In this document: positions 35,970 to 44,794 of the stretch, one piece after another
Position numbering within the stretch: position 1 is the first letter of the stretch
How the letters are laid out: every line of letters begins with the position of its first letter
NCBI RefSeq assembly: GCF_007830155.1
Contig: NZ_VLKY01000001.1
Location: 248,001 to 312,000 of the forward strand
Origin: Pseudomonas duriflava
Lineage (GTDB): Bacteria; Pseudomonadota; Gammaproteobacteria; Pseudomonadales; Pseudomonadaceae
DNA: 64,000 bases
Direction: 5' to 3'
Made by a program: the position numbers and the translations under genes
The notes under the pieces: generated by a model
What the model was told of the DNA's origin: nothing
The model's database searches: none
What the model saw: the letters and a program-made list of their open reading frames with translations, nothing else

Positions 35970-35988
35970 TTCATTCTTTTAAAATGAA
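35970..35988. promoter_or_regulatory. Palindrome in MFS/LysR intergenic region
   Basis: TTCATT-N7-AATGAA, a perfect 6-bp inverted repeat in a 102-base divergent gap; related half-sites (TTCAT, AATGAA) recur at about 36006-36023, up to the LysR start. This spacing suits a LysR-type T-N11-A operator. Probably the binding site that controls the transporter and the regulator itself. Confidence 0.55.
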
Positions 35989-36026
35989 TAATAAAGAATC
36001 ACTTGTTCATGAAAAGAGAATGAATA

Positions 36027-36902
36027 ATGGAGCTTGCCGAACTTCGAATCTTTCAGGCGATAGCCGAGACCGGCTCTATTGCCCGAGCCGCCGAACAGTT
36101 AAACCGAGTACCTTCAAATCTGTCGACCCGTTTGCGTCAGCTAGAGGAAAAGCTGGGCGTTGAGCTCTTCCAGCGTGAGCGTCAGCGTCTGCATGTATCA
36201 CCGGCAGGCACCGTCTTGTTGGGCTACGCCCACAAGCTGTTCGCTTTAGCCGACGAAGCACGAGCGGCAGTGCAGGGCGGCGCACCAGCGGGTACTTTCG
36301 TACTAGGCTCCATGTACAGCACGGCAGCCATTCATTTGCCGGCCATGATTGCGGCTTATCATCAGCGTTACCCAGCTGTAGAGCTGCGAGTTCAAACGGG
36401 GCCCAGCGGAGAGCTGATTGATAGCTTGGTACATGGGCGGTTGGATGCTGCGCTGGTAGACGGTCCGGCGCGTCACGAAGGGCTTGATGGTCTGCCTTTA
36501 CTTCAAGAGCCAATGGTCTTGGTCACCGAAGCGGATCATCCCCCCGTCCGGTCAGCAGCTGATGTGGCTGGTCGTCCTGTCTTTACCTTCCGAGCCGGTT
36601 GCTCCTACCGATTGCGTCTGGAGGCTTGGTTTGCCGCTACGGGCGGAGCCATGGGACCCGTCATGGAAATCGAGTCCTATCACAGCATGCTGGCCTGCGT
36701 TATTGCTGGCGGAGTCGCCATGATGCCGCAGTCCATGCTTGATAGCCTGCCGGGACGTAATCGAGTCACCTGTCATGTGTTGCCGTCGCGATTCGGCACT
36801 GCCACTACCTGGCTGATGTGGCCTAAGGGCCGAGAGGGTGTAAATCTCAAAGCCTGGATTGCATTGCAAAACGAGCCTCCCGTAGAGGTGCATAGCGCAT
36901 AG
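36027..36902 (+). CDS. LysR family transcriptional regulator
   Basis: 291 residues. The N-terminal winged helix is MELAELRIFQAIAETGSIAR AAEQLNRVPSNLSTRLRQLE, a standard LysR DNA-binding domain, followed by GVELFQRERQRLHVSPAG. The C-terminal effector domain (from about 90) is intact. Expected to control the divergent YbfB-type transporter and itself through the intergenic palindrome. Start chosen at 36027; its ribosome site is weak (GAGAATGAATA). Confidence 0.94.
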   Translation: MELAELRIFQAIAETGSIARAAEQLNRVPSNLSTRLRQLEEKLGVELFQRERQRLHVSPAGTVLLGYAHKLFALADEARAAVQGGAPAGTFVLGSMYSTAAIHLPAMIAAYHQRYPAVELRVQTGPSGELIDSLVHGRLDAALVDGPARHEGLDGLPLLQEPMVLVTEADHPPVRSAADVAGRPVFTFRAGCSYRLRLEAWFAATGGAMGPVMEIESYHSMLACVIAGGVAMMPQSMLDSLPGRNRVTCHVLPSRFGTATTWLMWPKGREGVNLKAWIALQNEPPVEVHSA

Positions 36903-37000
36903 TGCTTGAAATTAGTATGACTAATGCGACACTGATCAGGCGAAATGACAACAACATGCGCCTATAGGCCTGCGCTCCCTGAAAGGATTGAGGACACCGT

Positions 37001-37921
37001 ATGATCAAAATCGCCCTCGTCAGCTTTGGCAAGATTGCCCGGGATCAGCACCTTCCTGCCCTGCGTAATAATCCGGATTATCAGCTCTTGGCTATTGCCA
37101 GTCGCAATGCCTCGCTCGACGGTGTTGCACATTACAAGACATTGGAAGAGTTGCTTGAGGCCATGCCGGAACTGGATGCCGTTTCCCTATGCGCACCGCC
37201 CTCGGTACGTTACGAGCAGGCCAGACTAGCCTTATCGAGAGGCAAGCATGTATTTCTGGAAAAACCGCCGGGCGCGACCTTAAGTGAGGTGGAAGCACTG
37301 ACGAAGCAGGCCAAGACCGCCGGTGTAACCCTGTTTGCCAGCTGGCATTCCCGCTATGCACAAGGCGTAGCCCCTGCCAAGGCTTGGCTGGCCGAGCGCA
37401 CGATCAAGGCAGTCCAGATCAATTGGAAAGAAGACGTGCGCGTCTGGCATCCTGGCCAGGCCTGGATCTGGGAGCCGGGTGGCATGGGCGTCTTCGATCC
37501 AGCCATCAATGCCTTGTCCATCGTCACACATATCCTGCCCAAGCCGTTTTTCCTGAAAGAGGCAGCCTTGCAAGTGCCTAGCAATTGTCAGATGCCAATC
37601 AGGGCGCAACTCGCTTTTGATAGCGACGGCGTACCGATCCAAGCCGATCTCGATTTCTTGCAAACCGGTCCGCAGACGTGGGATATCCATGTGGATACGG
37701 ATGCTGGGCGCCTGACCTTATCCAAGGGAGGCAGCCAACTGTATATCAACGGCCAACTTGAACAAGAGGGGCCGGACGAAGAATACCCGGGCCTCTATGT
37801 GCGGTTTGCCGAACTGATCAGAAGCGGCCAGTCCGACGTGGATGTCGCGCCGCTGCAGCATGTCGCGGATGCGTTCATGTACGGGCGACGCGAACTGGTA
37901 GAACCGTTCGAAGACCAATAG
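37001..37921 (+). CDS. Gfo/Idh/MocA family D-galactose (or L-arabinose) 1-dehydrogenase
   Basis: 306 residues. MIKIALVSFGKIARDQHLPA has the Rossmann motif; GKHVFLEKPPGATLSEVEAL carries the conserved EKPP. NWKEDVRVWHPGQAWIWEPG and GVFDPAINALSIVTHILP match the P. fluorescens galactose dehydrogenase as I recall it, including catalytic His/Asp in the latter. It oxidises the sugar to its lactone with NAD(P). No other sugar gene is adjacent. AAAGGATTGAGG precedes the ATG. Confidence 0.9.
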   Translation: MIKIALVSFGKIARDQHLPALRNNPDYQLLAIASRNASLDGVAHYKTLEELLEAMPELDAVSLCAPPSVRYEQARLALSRGKHVFLEKPPGATLSEVEALTKQAKTAGVTLFASWHSRYAQGVAPAKAWLAERTIKAVQINWKEDVRVWHPGQAWIWEPGGMGVFDPAINALSIVTHILPKPFFLKEAALQVPSNCQMPIRAQLAFDSDGVPIQADLDFLQTGPQTWDIHVDTDAGRLTLSKGGSQLYINGQLEQEGPDEEYPGLYVRFAELIRSGQSDVDVAPLQHVADAFMYGRRELVEPFEDQ

Positions 37922-37950
37922 TGCCATAGGCACGAGCGGTTGATTGTGCC

Positions 37951-39039
37951 TTAGCGGCGTTCGAGCAGGACGCCGCTTTCCATGTGATGCGTCCACGGGA
38001 ATTGATCAAACAACGCACAGCGAGTGATGCGGTGCGTGTCGTTCAGCTGAGCGATGTTCTGTGCCAGCGTTTCCGGGTTGCAGGAAATGTACAGGATGCG
38101 CTCGAAGCGACGGGTGAGCTCGCAGGTATCCGAGTCCATGCCAGCCCGGGGCGGGTCGACAAACACGGTTCCAAAGTCATAACGTTTCAGGTCGATGCCA
38201 GCCAAGCGCCGAAACGGGCGAACCTCGTTCAAGGCCTGCGTCAGTTCTTCGGCAGATAGCCGTACCAGGGTCACGTTATCAATAGCATTATTGGCTAGGT
38301 TTGCCAGTGCGGCGTTAACAGAGGACTTGCTGATTTCAGTAGCCAAAACCTGACGTACGCGAGTAGAAAGTGGCAGAGTAAAATTGCCGTTTCCGCAGTA
38401 GAGCTCCAAAAGGTCATCGTTACGCTGACCAAGAGCGTCATAGGCCCAGCTCAGCATTTTCTCATTAACCGTTCCGTTCGGCTGCGTGAAAGCGCCTTCC
38501 GGCTGCCGGTAACGGTAGACACGGCCCGCCACGGTCAAGGCTTCTTCGGCAAAGTCGCGCCCGACTACGATGCGCTTACCGCGTGAGCGGCCGATAATGC
38601 TGACGTTCAATTCAGCCGCCAGGCATTCAGCAGCCGTTTCCCAGGCATCATCTAGCGGACGATGATAAGCCAACGTAATCAATGCATCGCCGGAAAGAGT
38701 TGTAAGAAACTCAACTTGGAACAGCCGGTTTGAGATCTGATCACAGACCTGCCAGAACGCTTTCAGACGCGGCATCAGTTCATTGATCAGCGGACTGGCA
38801 ATGGGAAAGTCTTCGATCAGGATAGGGGTGTGCTTGTCGCCTGGCTCAAACATCGCATAGTGCCGCTGACCGTCCTCTCGCCAAAGACGAAACTCGGCGC
38901 GCAGGCGGAAGTGCGATAGCGGAGAGTCGAAGACTTCAGGGGCAGGCGCCCCGAACGGAGTCAACAGCTCGATCAGGCGGTTCTTTTTCGATTCCAGCTG
39001 GGCGGTATAGGCGGCAGGCTCGAAGGAGGATGCATTCAT
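37951..39039 (-). CDS. trmA: tRNA (uracil-5-)-methyltransferase
   Basis: 362 residues. It makes ribothymidine at position 54 of tRNA using SAM. Motifs: [20 protein letters not shown] (SAM site), [16 protein letters not shown], and the nucleophile in [15 protein letters not shown] (Cys about 319). No iron-sulfur TRAM cluster, so TrmA rather than RlmD. The N-terminal [20 protein letters not shown] segment is typical. Monocistronic. Confidence 0.96.
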   Translation of the reverse strand: MNASSFEPAAYTAQLESKKNRLIELLTPFGAPAPEVFDSPLSHFRLRAEFRLWREDGQRHYAMFEPGDKHTPILIEDFPIASPLINELMPRLKAFWQVCDQISNRLFQVEFLTTLSGDALITLAYHRPLDDAWETAAECLAAELNVSIIGRSRGKRIVVGRDFAEEALTVAGRVYRYRQPEGAFTQPNGTVNEKMLSWAYDALGQRNDDLLELYCGNGNFTLPLSTRVRQVLATEISKSSVNAALANLANNAIDNVTLVRLSAEELTQALNEVRPFRRLAGIDLKRYDFGTVFVDPPRAGMDSDTCELTRRFERILYISCNPETLAQNIAQLNDTHRITRCALFDQFPWTHHMESGVLLERR

Positions 39040-39220
39040 GGTCAGCTCGTTGATACGTCAGGAGAGCATGTCGGGAGAAAAGCCTGACAGACTCGAATCG
39101 TTAGCCAATCCCAATAGTGTGGAAAGTTTCCTTAGCCGCAACCATAGGGAAATTACCTAGGGGAAACGATGTGTCCTTACGAGACCCTAGTCTATTCAAG
39201 TGATCGGCATCTCGTAGAGA

Positions 39221-39240
39221 AGGCGGGCCAAGGCCCGCCT
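39221..39240 (-). terminator. Hairpin after NCS2 permease
   Basis: AGGCGGGCC / GGCCCGCCT, 9-bp stem with a 2-base loop, 12 bases after the permease stop. There is no clear U-tract on the minus strand (TCTCTACGAG), so termination activity is likely but not certain. Confidence 0.55.
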
Positions 39241-39252
39241 CATGCAGACTAC

Positions 39253-40548
39253 TTAGGCGTTAAACCAGCCTAGTTTGATGACGAACAGGATGGATAGGAT
39301 GATCAAAGCGGCGTTCAGGTCACGGCTGCGACCGGACAAGAGTTTGATAGCTGTCCAGGAAATGAAGCCGAAAGCGATACCGTTGGCGATGGAATAGGTC
39401 AGCGGCATGGCAAGTGCAGTAATCAATACGGGCGTGGCCGTGGTTAGATCACTCCACTCAATTTCTGCCAAACCCGAGGCCATGAGCACGGCGATGAATA
39501 GCAGGGCAGGGGCTGTGGCGAAGGCCGGCACACTGCCTGCCAATGGGGCGAAGAACAGGGCAAGCAGGAACAGGACGGCTACGACCACGGCAGTTAGGCC
39601 GGTACGGCCGCCCGCACTGACACCTGCCGCAGACTCGATATAGCTGGTGGTCGTGGAAGTGCCTAGCAAGGAACCAAACATGGCGGCGGTGCTATCTGCT
39701 ATCAAGGCGCGGCCCATTTTAGGGAGATGGCCATCCGCTCTCATCAGGCCGGCGCGCTTGGCTACTCCGATCAGAGTGCCTGAGTTATCAAACAGGTCTA
39801 CGAACAGAAAGGCAAAGATTACGCTGACCAGCCCAATATCCAAAGCGGCCTTGATGTCCAGCTGCAGGAAGGTCGGAGCAAGGGAGGGAGGCATCGATAC
39901 CACACCGCCGAATGGCGTAATCCCAAGTGCGATAGCTGCGACCGTCACGGCCAGAATGCCGATCAAGACCGCGCCCGTGACCCGGCGAGCTTCCAAGGCC
40001 ACGATTAGGAAAAAGCCGAGGACAGCAAGGATCGGACCGGGCTTGGTCAGATCACCGAGCCCTACTAGCGTAGCGGGGTTATCCACTACAATGCCGGCAC
40101 CTTGCAGGGCAATCAGAGCCAGGAACAAGCCGATTCCGGCTGCGATGCCGGAGCGCAGCTCCAGCGGAATGCTATTAATGATCCATTCACGGATGCGGAA
40201 GATCGAAAGCAGAAAGAACATGAGGGCCGAAAGAAATACGGCCCCAAGGGCCGCCTGCCAGGTATGCCCCATATGCAGCACGACGGTATAGGTAAAGAAG
40301 GCATTGAGACCCATCCCAGGGGCCAAGGCGATCGGGTAGTTGGCGATAAGGCCCATGATGGCCGAACCGATGGCGGCAGCCAGGCAGGTCGCTACGAACA
40401 CGGCGCCTTTGTCCATGCCGGTCTCGCCGAGAATGCTCGGGTTGACGAAGAGAATATAGGCCATGGCCAAAAAGGTCGTGACACCGGCGAGAAGCTCGGT
40501 GCGGACCGTAGTGTTATGGGCCTTGAGTTGGAAAAGTCTTTCCAGCAT
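39253..40548 (-). CDS. NCS2 purine permease (AzgA-like)
   Basis: 431 residues from the ATG at 40548 with GGAG 8 bases upstream (6 codons shorter than the longest frame). About 12-14 spans. Family motifs: LLAGVTTFLAMAYILFVNPS, YPIALAPGMGLNAFFTYTVV, VFLSALMFFLLS, and VFAFLFVDLFDNSGTLIGV (Asp/Asn core). This is the AzgA/PbuG group that imports adenine, guanine and hypoxanthine with protons. Monocistronic. Confidence 0.93.
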   Translation of the reverse strand: MLERLFQLKAHNTTVRTELLAGVTTFLAMAYILFVNPSILGETGMDKGAVFVATCLAAAIGSAIMGLIANYPIALAPGMGLNAFFTYTVVLHMGHTWQAALGAVFLSALMFFLLSIFRIREWIINSIPLELRSGIAAGIGLFLALIALQGAGIVVDNPATLVGLGDLTKPGPILAVLGFFLIVALEARRVTGAVLIGILAVTVAAIALGITPFGGVVSMPPSLAPTFLQLDIKAALDIGLVSVIFAFLFVDLFDNSGTLIGVAKRAGLMRADGHLPKMGRALIADSTAAMFGSLLGTSTTTSYIESAAGVSAGGRTGLTAVVVAVLFLLALFFAPLAGSVPAFATAPALLFIAVLMASGLAEIEWSDLTTATPVLITALAMPLTYSIANGIAFGFISWTAIKLLSGRSRDLNAALIILSILFVIKLGWFNA

Positions 40549-40566
40549 GGAACGGGCTCCGATCAA

Positions 40567-41318
40567 TGACGGTTACGGCAGAAAAAGGCGCGAATCATAC
40601 CAGCTGGCGATAAGATCGACAGAGGTGTTGTATCGATCGGTTTCCGTCAGTCAGAAATTAGAGACTGGTGCCCCTGCCCATGTTCGTTGAGCGTATTGCC
40701 GGCAACTCGCTTGGGTAAAAAGCGGTCTGGCCTGTTCCGTCAGTCAATAACGGCAGTGACCGCAACCGCCATATGAGAATCCTCGAGTCGGGCACTGCCA
40801 TTGCCGTGTCATTCCATGAGTTGCCTGCGCAGCCGATGAAAGCCTATAGGCGTTCATACTAACGTTGAGATTTACCTGGGCTCGGTGGAAAACTCGCCTC
40901 GTTGAGGTAAAGCCGTAGCGATTACTGGCATCTGGAGTTTTTCCATGAAAAAAGTTGTAGCGACTAGAAGCGCGACCACTATCGCTTGGCGTTCGGATAA
41001 AGGCATGGCGAACGGTAGGCGATAAATGTGTCCGCCCTCCTGTTGTCGAAGCCAAAGACGGCATGGCTTAACAGAACACTGGCGCTATTCCACTGTTCTT
41101 TCTTCTCAACAAAACATCGATATATCAATCAATTATCTTTATTAAATCCCTCAAGGATTACATTTTTATAGGCAAAAAGCATGTAGTTTTGCTCATATTG
41201 ATGTAATGGTTAATCTCCTTGTAGCCCGCGTCATGACTGGCTTTACGCTTCGCTTATTGACAGATGAAAGGTATGCATTTTGTCGGATTTAGGTTTGTCA
41301 ACCTGTCTTATTTGTGTA
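40567..41318. other. Long intergenic region without a supported gene
   Basis: About 750 bases between the purine permease start and the second LexA box. Frames such as 40744-41064 (minus) are Ser/Arg-rich and lack a ribosome site. A 26-codon ORF begins at 40945 (MKKVVATRSA) behind GGAG but has no relatives I know. The last 200 bases are AT-rich. I see no tRNA or clear purine riboswitch. A small RNA could hide here. Confidence 0.4.
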
Positions 41319-41334
41319 CTGTATATACGTACAG
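41319..41334. promoter_or_regulatory. LexA box (SOS operator)
   Basis: CTGTATATACGTACAG, a near-ideal match to the CTGTATATATATACAG consensus. It lies 17 bases before the ATG of the small gene at 41352. Confidence 0.92.
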
Positions 41335-41351
41335 TAAAGAGGGCTCCCTTT

Positions 41352-41570
41352 ATGCAGGACGACCTGTTCAGCACCGATGCGATTTCTCTACGTCAGGAAA
41401 ATGAACTGTTACGCCATGAGCTTGAGCAACAGAAGTACACCATTGACGGATTACACGTTTCCTATCAAGAAGCGCTGGACCGTATTGAGCAACTCCAGGC
41501 ACGCCTGGGCCTATGGTCGCCCAGCCTCCGGTCACGTAAAACAACCCGAACCTATCAAGCAGGTGCTTGA
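41352..41570 (+). CDS. Small SOS-regulated coiled-coil protein, possibly frameshifted
   Basis: 72 residues from the ATG at 41352 (GAGGGC upstream); a longer frame would include the LexA box. Starts MQDDLFSTDAISLRQENELL and forms a coiled coil up to about residue 55. The last 18 residues (LWSPSLRSRKTTRTYQAG) are not protein-like. The +1 frame from the same place encodes AYGRPASGHVKQPEPIKQVL then a helix, and ends at 41652 beside the terminator loop. Loss of one G from the GGG near 41507 would fuse them into about 99 residues. No known family. Confidence 0.65.
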   Translation: MQDDLFSTDAISLRQENELLRHELEQQKYTIDGLHVSYQEALDRIEQLQARLGLWSPSLRSRKTTRTYQAGA

Positions 41571-41635
41571 TCGAGTCTTATCTAAAATGGTCTGTGAGGT
41601 GCCGGATGCAACCAACAGCAGGCAAGCGGAACACG

Positions 41636-41666
41636 AAAAAGCGCCAGCTTGAAACTGGCGCTTTTT
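41636..41666 (+). terminator. Intrinsic terminator after SOS small gene
   Basis: AAAAAGCGCCAG / CTGGCGCTTTTT, a 12-bp stem with a 7-base loop, then TCTTTTG. The stop codon of the +1 frame (41650-41652) falls in its loop. Confidence 0.88.
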
Positions 41667-41698
41667 CTTTTGAGTGATAGAAAACTTGACCTCTGTCT

Positions 41699-41956
41699 TC
41701 AGCTGAGCGGGCAATACGGATGTATGTCCTGGTCCTGTAGAGTGAAATCCTGCCTATTTCCAGTACGAGCGAAGGGCGGAAGCTTAAAAGCTGTATCCGC
41801 GGGTTTGTAAGTACCTTCCGGGTGTAAACAAGCGATATGCCCTGAAAAGTATCCATCAGTATTGGTATCCCTTTCACTCCTGTGTATCACTACTGGCTTC
41901 TTACCATTCTGTTGTAACTCTAGACCTATACGAGTGAGCAAATCGCTTTGGCGCAA
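41699..41956 (-). CDS. Doubtful small ORF
   Basis: An 85-codon frame whose only upstream start is a TTG without a ribosome site. The translation has ordinary composition (LLTRIGLELQQNGKKPVVIH, then FSGHIACLHPEGTYKPADTA). It may be a small orphan gene or a decayed fragment. Apart from this, the 41667-42085 gap holds nothing I can identify. Confidence 0.3.
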   Translation of the reverse strand: MRQSDLLTRIGLELQQNGKKPVVIHRSERDTNTDGYFSGHIACLHPEGTYKPADTAFKLPPFARTGNRQDFTLQDQDIHPYCPLS

Positions 41957-42085
41957 GGTGTTCTAGTGCCTGTGTGCTCCTGGTTTTACAAATACTCGTG
42001 AAATGGATTATCAATCTGAACCGTTTATGGTTTTTCGAACCTATGCTTTGGACTAAGGTAAGCGTCTCTGACAGCAGGAGGTTCC

Positions 42086-42640
42086 ATGACACGCGCATTG
42101 CTCGCCGTTGCCGACGGCAATGAAGATATCGAAACCGTTACGCTGATTGATGTATTGCGCCGGGCCGGTATCGAAGTGCTCGTGACCAGTATCGAGGCGC
42201 GCCGTCACGTGACGCTTGCCCGTGGTACACGATTAACCAGCGATGTGACCTTGCTGGAAGTACAGGCGTTGTCCTTTGATTTGATTGTACTGCCAGGCGG
42301 TATGCCGGGTGCGCAACGATTGGCCGATAGTGTTGCCCTGAGGCAGTTCATGCGCCGCCATGTAGAGGCCGGCAAGCTATACGGTGCGATTTGTGCTGCG
42401 CCTGCAGTAGTCTTAGAGACATGGGGGCTTCTGGATGGGCGCCGAATGACCTGTTATCCCTCTTTTATCGAGCAAGTAGAGCAGGGGCAGTATGTCGATG
42501 AGCCCGTCGTGGTCGATGGATCCTGCGTAACAAGCCAGGGACCTGCTACAGCCCAGGCCTTCGCTTTGGAACTGGTGCGCCAACTTCTGGGTGAAGAGGC
42601 ACGTATATCAGTTGCCAAGGCGCTTCTAGCACCGTATTGA
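42086..42640 (+). CDS. yajL: DJ-1/PfpI family protein (YajL type)
   Basis: 184 residues. MTRALLAVADGNEDIETVTL has the Glu that activates the nucleophile; LIVLPGGMPGAQRLADS and YGAICAAPAVVLETWGLL carry Cys103, the reactive cysteine. Layout and length match E. coli YajL, a covalent chaperone and proposed deglycase. AGGAGG precedes the ATG. It is monocistronic, convergent with a DUF3509 gene. Confidence 0.93.
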   Translation: MTRALLAVADGNEDIETVTLIDVLRRAGIEVLVTSIEARRHVTLARGTRLTSDVTLLEVQALSFDLIVLPGGMPGAQRLADSVALRQFMRRHVEAGKLYGAICAAPAVVLETWGLLDGRRMTCYPSFIEQVEQGQYVDEPVVVDGSCVTSQGPATAQAFALELVRQLLGEEARISVAKALLAPY

Positions 42641-42664
42641 ATGGACAAGGTGCGCTGACATGGG

Positions 42665-42991
42665 TCAACGGCGCACCGTGTCAGTGCCTTCGGCCACTGC
42701 GTCGCTCGACGGAGTGACGAGCATTTTTTCATTGGCCGGCTCTGATAGGGCTTTCATGACCGACAATCCATGGCCAGCATCGATGGCCAGGCCGAAACGG
42801 ATCGCATTGATGATCCGCTTCACTTTGAGCGGATCGGCCAGTTGCTCGGCAGTAATCAATCGCCGAATCTTGGTGCCAGCCTGATCCGTCAGGACCAGCA
42901 CAACGTTACCGTCGAGGCTCTCGATCAAAAAGTTGATGCTGAATTCGGCTTCGAACGCTTGTGCAATAGATTGCAGGGGACTGCTGCTCAT
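42665..42991 (-). CDS. DUF3509 protein
   Basis: 108 residues from the ATG at 42991 with GAGGAAAGG upstream; the frame open to 43084 has no ribosome site. AFEAEFSINFLIESLDGNVV, then RRLITAEQLADPLKVKRIIN and LAIDAG, is the DUF3509 pattern, so far known to me mainly from Pseudomonas. Function unknown. A 20-residue C-terminal tail is unstructured. Confidence 0.85.
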   Translation of the reverse strand: MSSSPLQSIAQAFEAEFSINFLIESLDGNVVLVLTDQAGTKIRRLITAEQLADPLKVKRIINAIRFGLAIDAGHGLSVMKALSEPANEKMLVTPSSDAVAEGTDTVRR

Positions 42992-43280
42992 TACGCCTTT
43001 CCTCGCTGTCTTGACGCACAGCTCAAACACAAGCAAGACATTGCAAAAAACAAGCCTCTCTCGTTGCGGATACCGTAAACACATCCTTTAGTCTCGTTTT
43101 AGGCTACCACCAGCAATGCTCTTGCCTGATTCTTCAATGCTGGTATTCCAGCTTTCTCCCCTGCGACGCTGAACCCAGGACCCTTGGTTTAAGTCGTACC
43201 TCCTGAAGTAGCCATGTCGACATGGACTCAACAGAGGAGTGCCACCTAAAAGCGCTCCCGCTTATTACCGTGAGGCCCTT

Positions 43281-43808
43281 ATGAACGCGACCCCTGTACG
43301 CCAACATCGGCCTGAGGCCGAGAGCGAAACCCATTCGATTTCCCTATTACTGAACGGCAAACAGGTGCAACTGACGGTAGAACCCTGGACTACTCTGCTG
43401 GATTTGCTCCGTGAACATCTCAATCTGACTGGAACGAAGAAGGGCTGCGATCATGGCCAGTGTGGAGCGTGTACCGTTCTGGTCAATGGAACCCGCATCA
43501 ATGCCTGTCTAAGCTTGGCGGTCATGCAGGATGGAGCCGAAATCACCACGATCGAAGGCCTAGCTAATGGCGACCAGCTGCATCCCATGCAAGCCGCTTT
43601 CGTCGAGCAGGACGCCTTTCAGTGCGGTTACTGTACGCCCGGGCAGATTTGCTCAGCTATTGGCATGATCAAGGAAGGCAAGGCGAAAACGCGGGATGAA
43701 ATCCGCGAACAGATGAGTGGAAACCTGTGCCGTTGCGGTGCGTATACCAACATCCTGGCGGCCATTGAACAGGCTATGCCAGCGTGCCAGGGAGAGTCGC
43801 GCGAATGA
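43281..43808 (+). CDS. Molybdenum aldehyde oxidoreductase, [2Fe-2S] subunit
   Basis: 175 residues from the ATG at 43281 (GTGAGG upstream). Plant-type cluster: [16 protein letters not shown] with a later Cys (NACLSL). Second cluster: [13 protein letters not shown] and [11 protein letters not shown]. This matches PaoA/YagT, but the N-terminus ([18 protein letters not shown]) has no Tat signal, so the enzyme is cytoplasmic. First of three overlapping genes. Confidence 0.94.
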   Translation: MNATPVRQHRPEAESETHSISLLLNGKQVQLTVEPWTTLLDLLREHLNLTGTKKGCDHGQCGACTVLVNGTRINACLSLAVMQDGAEITTIEGLANGDQLHPMQAAFVEQDAFQCGYCTPGQICSAIGMIKEGKAKTRDEIREQMSGNLCRCGAYTNILAAIEQAMPACQGESRE

Positions 43809-44794
43809 ATCGCTTCAGTTACTCCAAACCGCAACAAGTTTCCGAGGCACTCCAGCAGTTAAGCGATACCGGTCGTTTCATTGCCGGAGGCACTAATTTG
43901 CTCGACCTGATGAAGGAGAACGTCGCACGGCCCAGCCAACTGGTTGATATCAATGCACTGCCCTTGAATAAGATCGAAACCACCCAGGCGGGTGGGCTGC
44001 GCATTGGAGCCTTGGTCAAAAATTCTACGGTGGCGTATCACCCCGATGTAGAGCGTGTCTATCCGTTGCTTGCTCACGCCATACTGGCCGGTGCGTCGGC
44101 TCAATTGCGTAATATGGCGTCCACGGGTGGCAATCTATTGCAGCGTACCCGCTGTTATTACTTTTACGATGTTGGAACCCCGTGTAACAAGCGTGAGCCG
44201 GGCTCAGGCTGCGGAGCGCTCGAAGGACAAAACCGCATCCACGCCATTTTAGGGCATAGCGAACAGTGCATAGCTGTTCACCCGTCCGATATGTGCGTCG
44301 CGCTCGCTGCATTAGAGGCCACCGTACATGTATCGGGCCCCTCGGGTAACCGGAGCATTCCGTTTGCAGATTTTCACCGGCTTCCAGGTGATACGCCTCA
44401 TCTGGACACCAACTTGGCGCCAGACGAAATCATTACTGCTGTCGAGTTACCGCCCCGCGGCTTTGCCGAGAACTTCGCCTATCTCAAGCTACGCGATCGG
44501 GCATCCTACGCGTTTGCCTTGGTTTCAGTTGCCGCTGGACTCGAACTCAATGGCACCAGCATCGGAGCGGCTCGTATTGCCTTAGGGGGCGTTGCCCATA
44601 AACCCTGGCGCTGCCCAGAGGTTGAAGCTGCGCTGATCGGCAAGCCGGCTACCGAGGAAAGTTACCGTATGGCAGCCGATGCCTTACTGCAAGGCGCTGT
44701 AGGTTTCGAGCACAACCGCTTCAAGATCGAACTGGCCCGGAGGGCTATCGTTCGTGCTCTGAGCGAAGCCGCTGCTGGAGTAAATGCCCAATGA
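43805..44794 (+). CDS. Molybdenum aldehyde oxidoreductase, FAD subunit
   Basis: 329 residues from the ATG at 43805 (ATGA overlap with the [2Fe-2S] gene; the 43784 start is out of place). FAD-binding: [15 protein letters not shown] and [20 protein letters not shown]. The Cys-rich insert with [20 protein letters not shown] and later [11 protein letters not shown] fits the extra [4Fe-4S] cluster of PaoB. It passes electrons from the molybdenum subunit to an acceptor. Confidence 0.94.
   Translation: MNRFSYSKPQQVSEALQQLSDTGRFIAGGTNLLDLMKENVARPSQLVDINALPLNKIETTQAGGLRIGALVKNSTVAYHPDVERVYPLLAHAILAGASAQLRNMASTGGNLLQRTRCYYFYDVGTPCNKREPGSGCGALEGQNRIHAILGHSEQCIAVHPSDMCVALAALEATVHVSGPSGNRSIPFADFHRLPGDTPHLDTNLAPDEIITAVELPPRGFAENFAYLKLRDRASYAFALVSVAAGLELNGTSIGAARIALGGVAHKPWRCPEVEAALIGKPATEESYRMAADALLQGAVGFEHNRFKIELARRAIVRALSEAAAGVNAQ

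Noticed and set aside
39647-40291. 214-codon open frame antisense to the purine permease
   Set aside because: Arg/Pro/Ala-rich shadow of a membrane protein, no start signal.
40744-41064. 106-codon frame on the minus strand in the long gap
   Set aside because: Ser/Arg-rich, no ribosome site, no family; it appears by chance.
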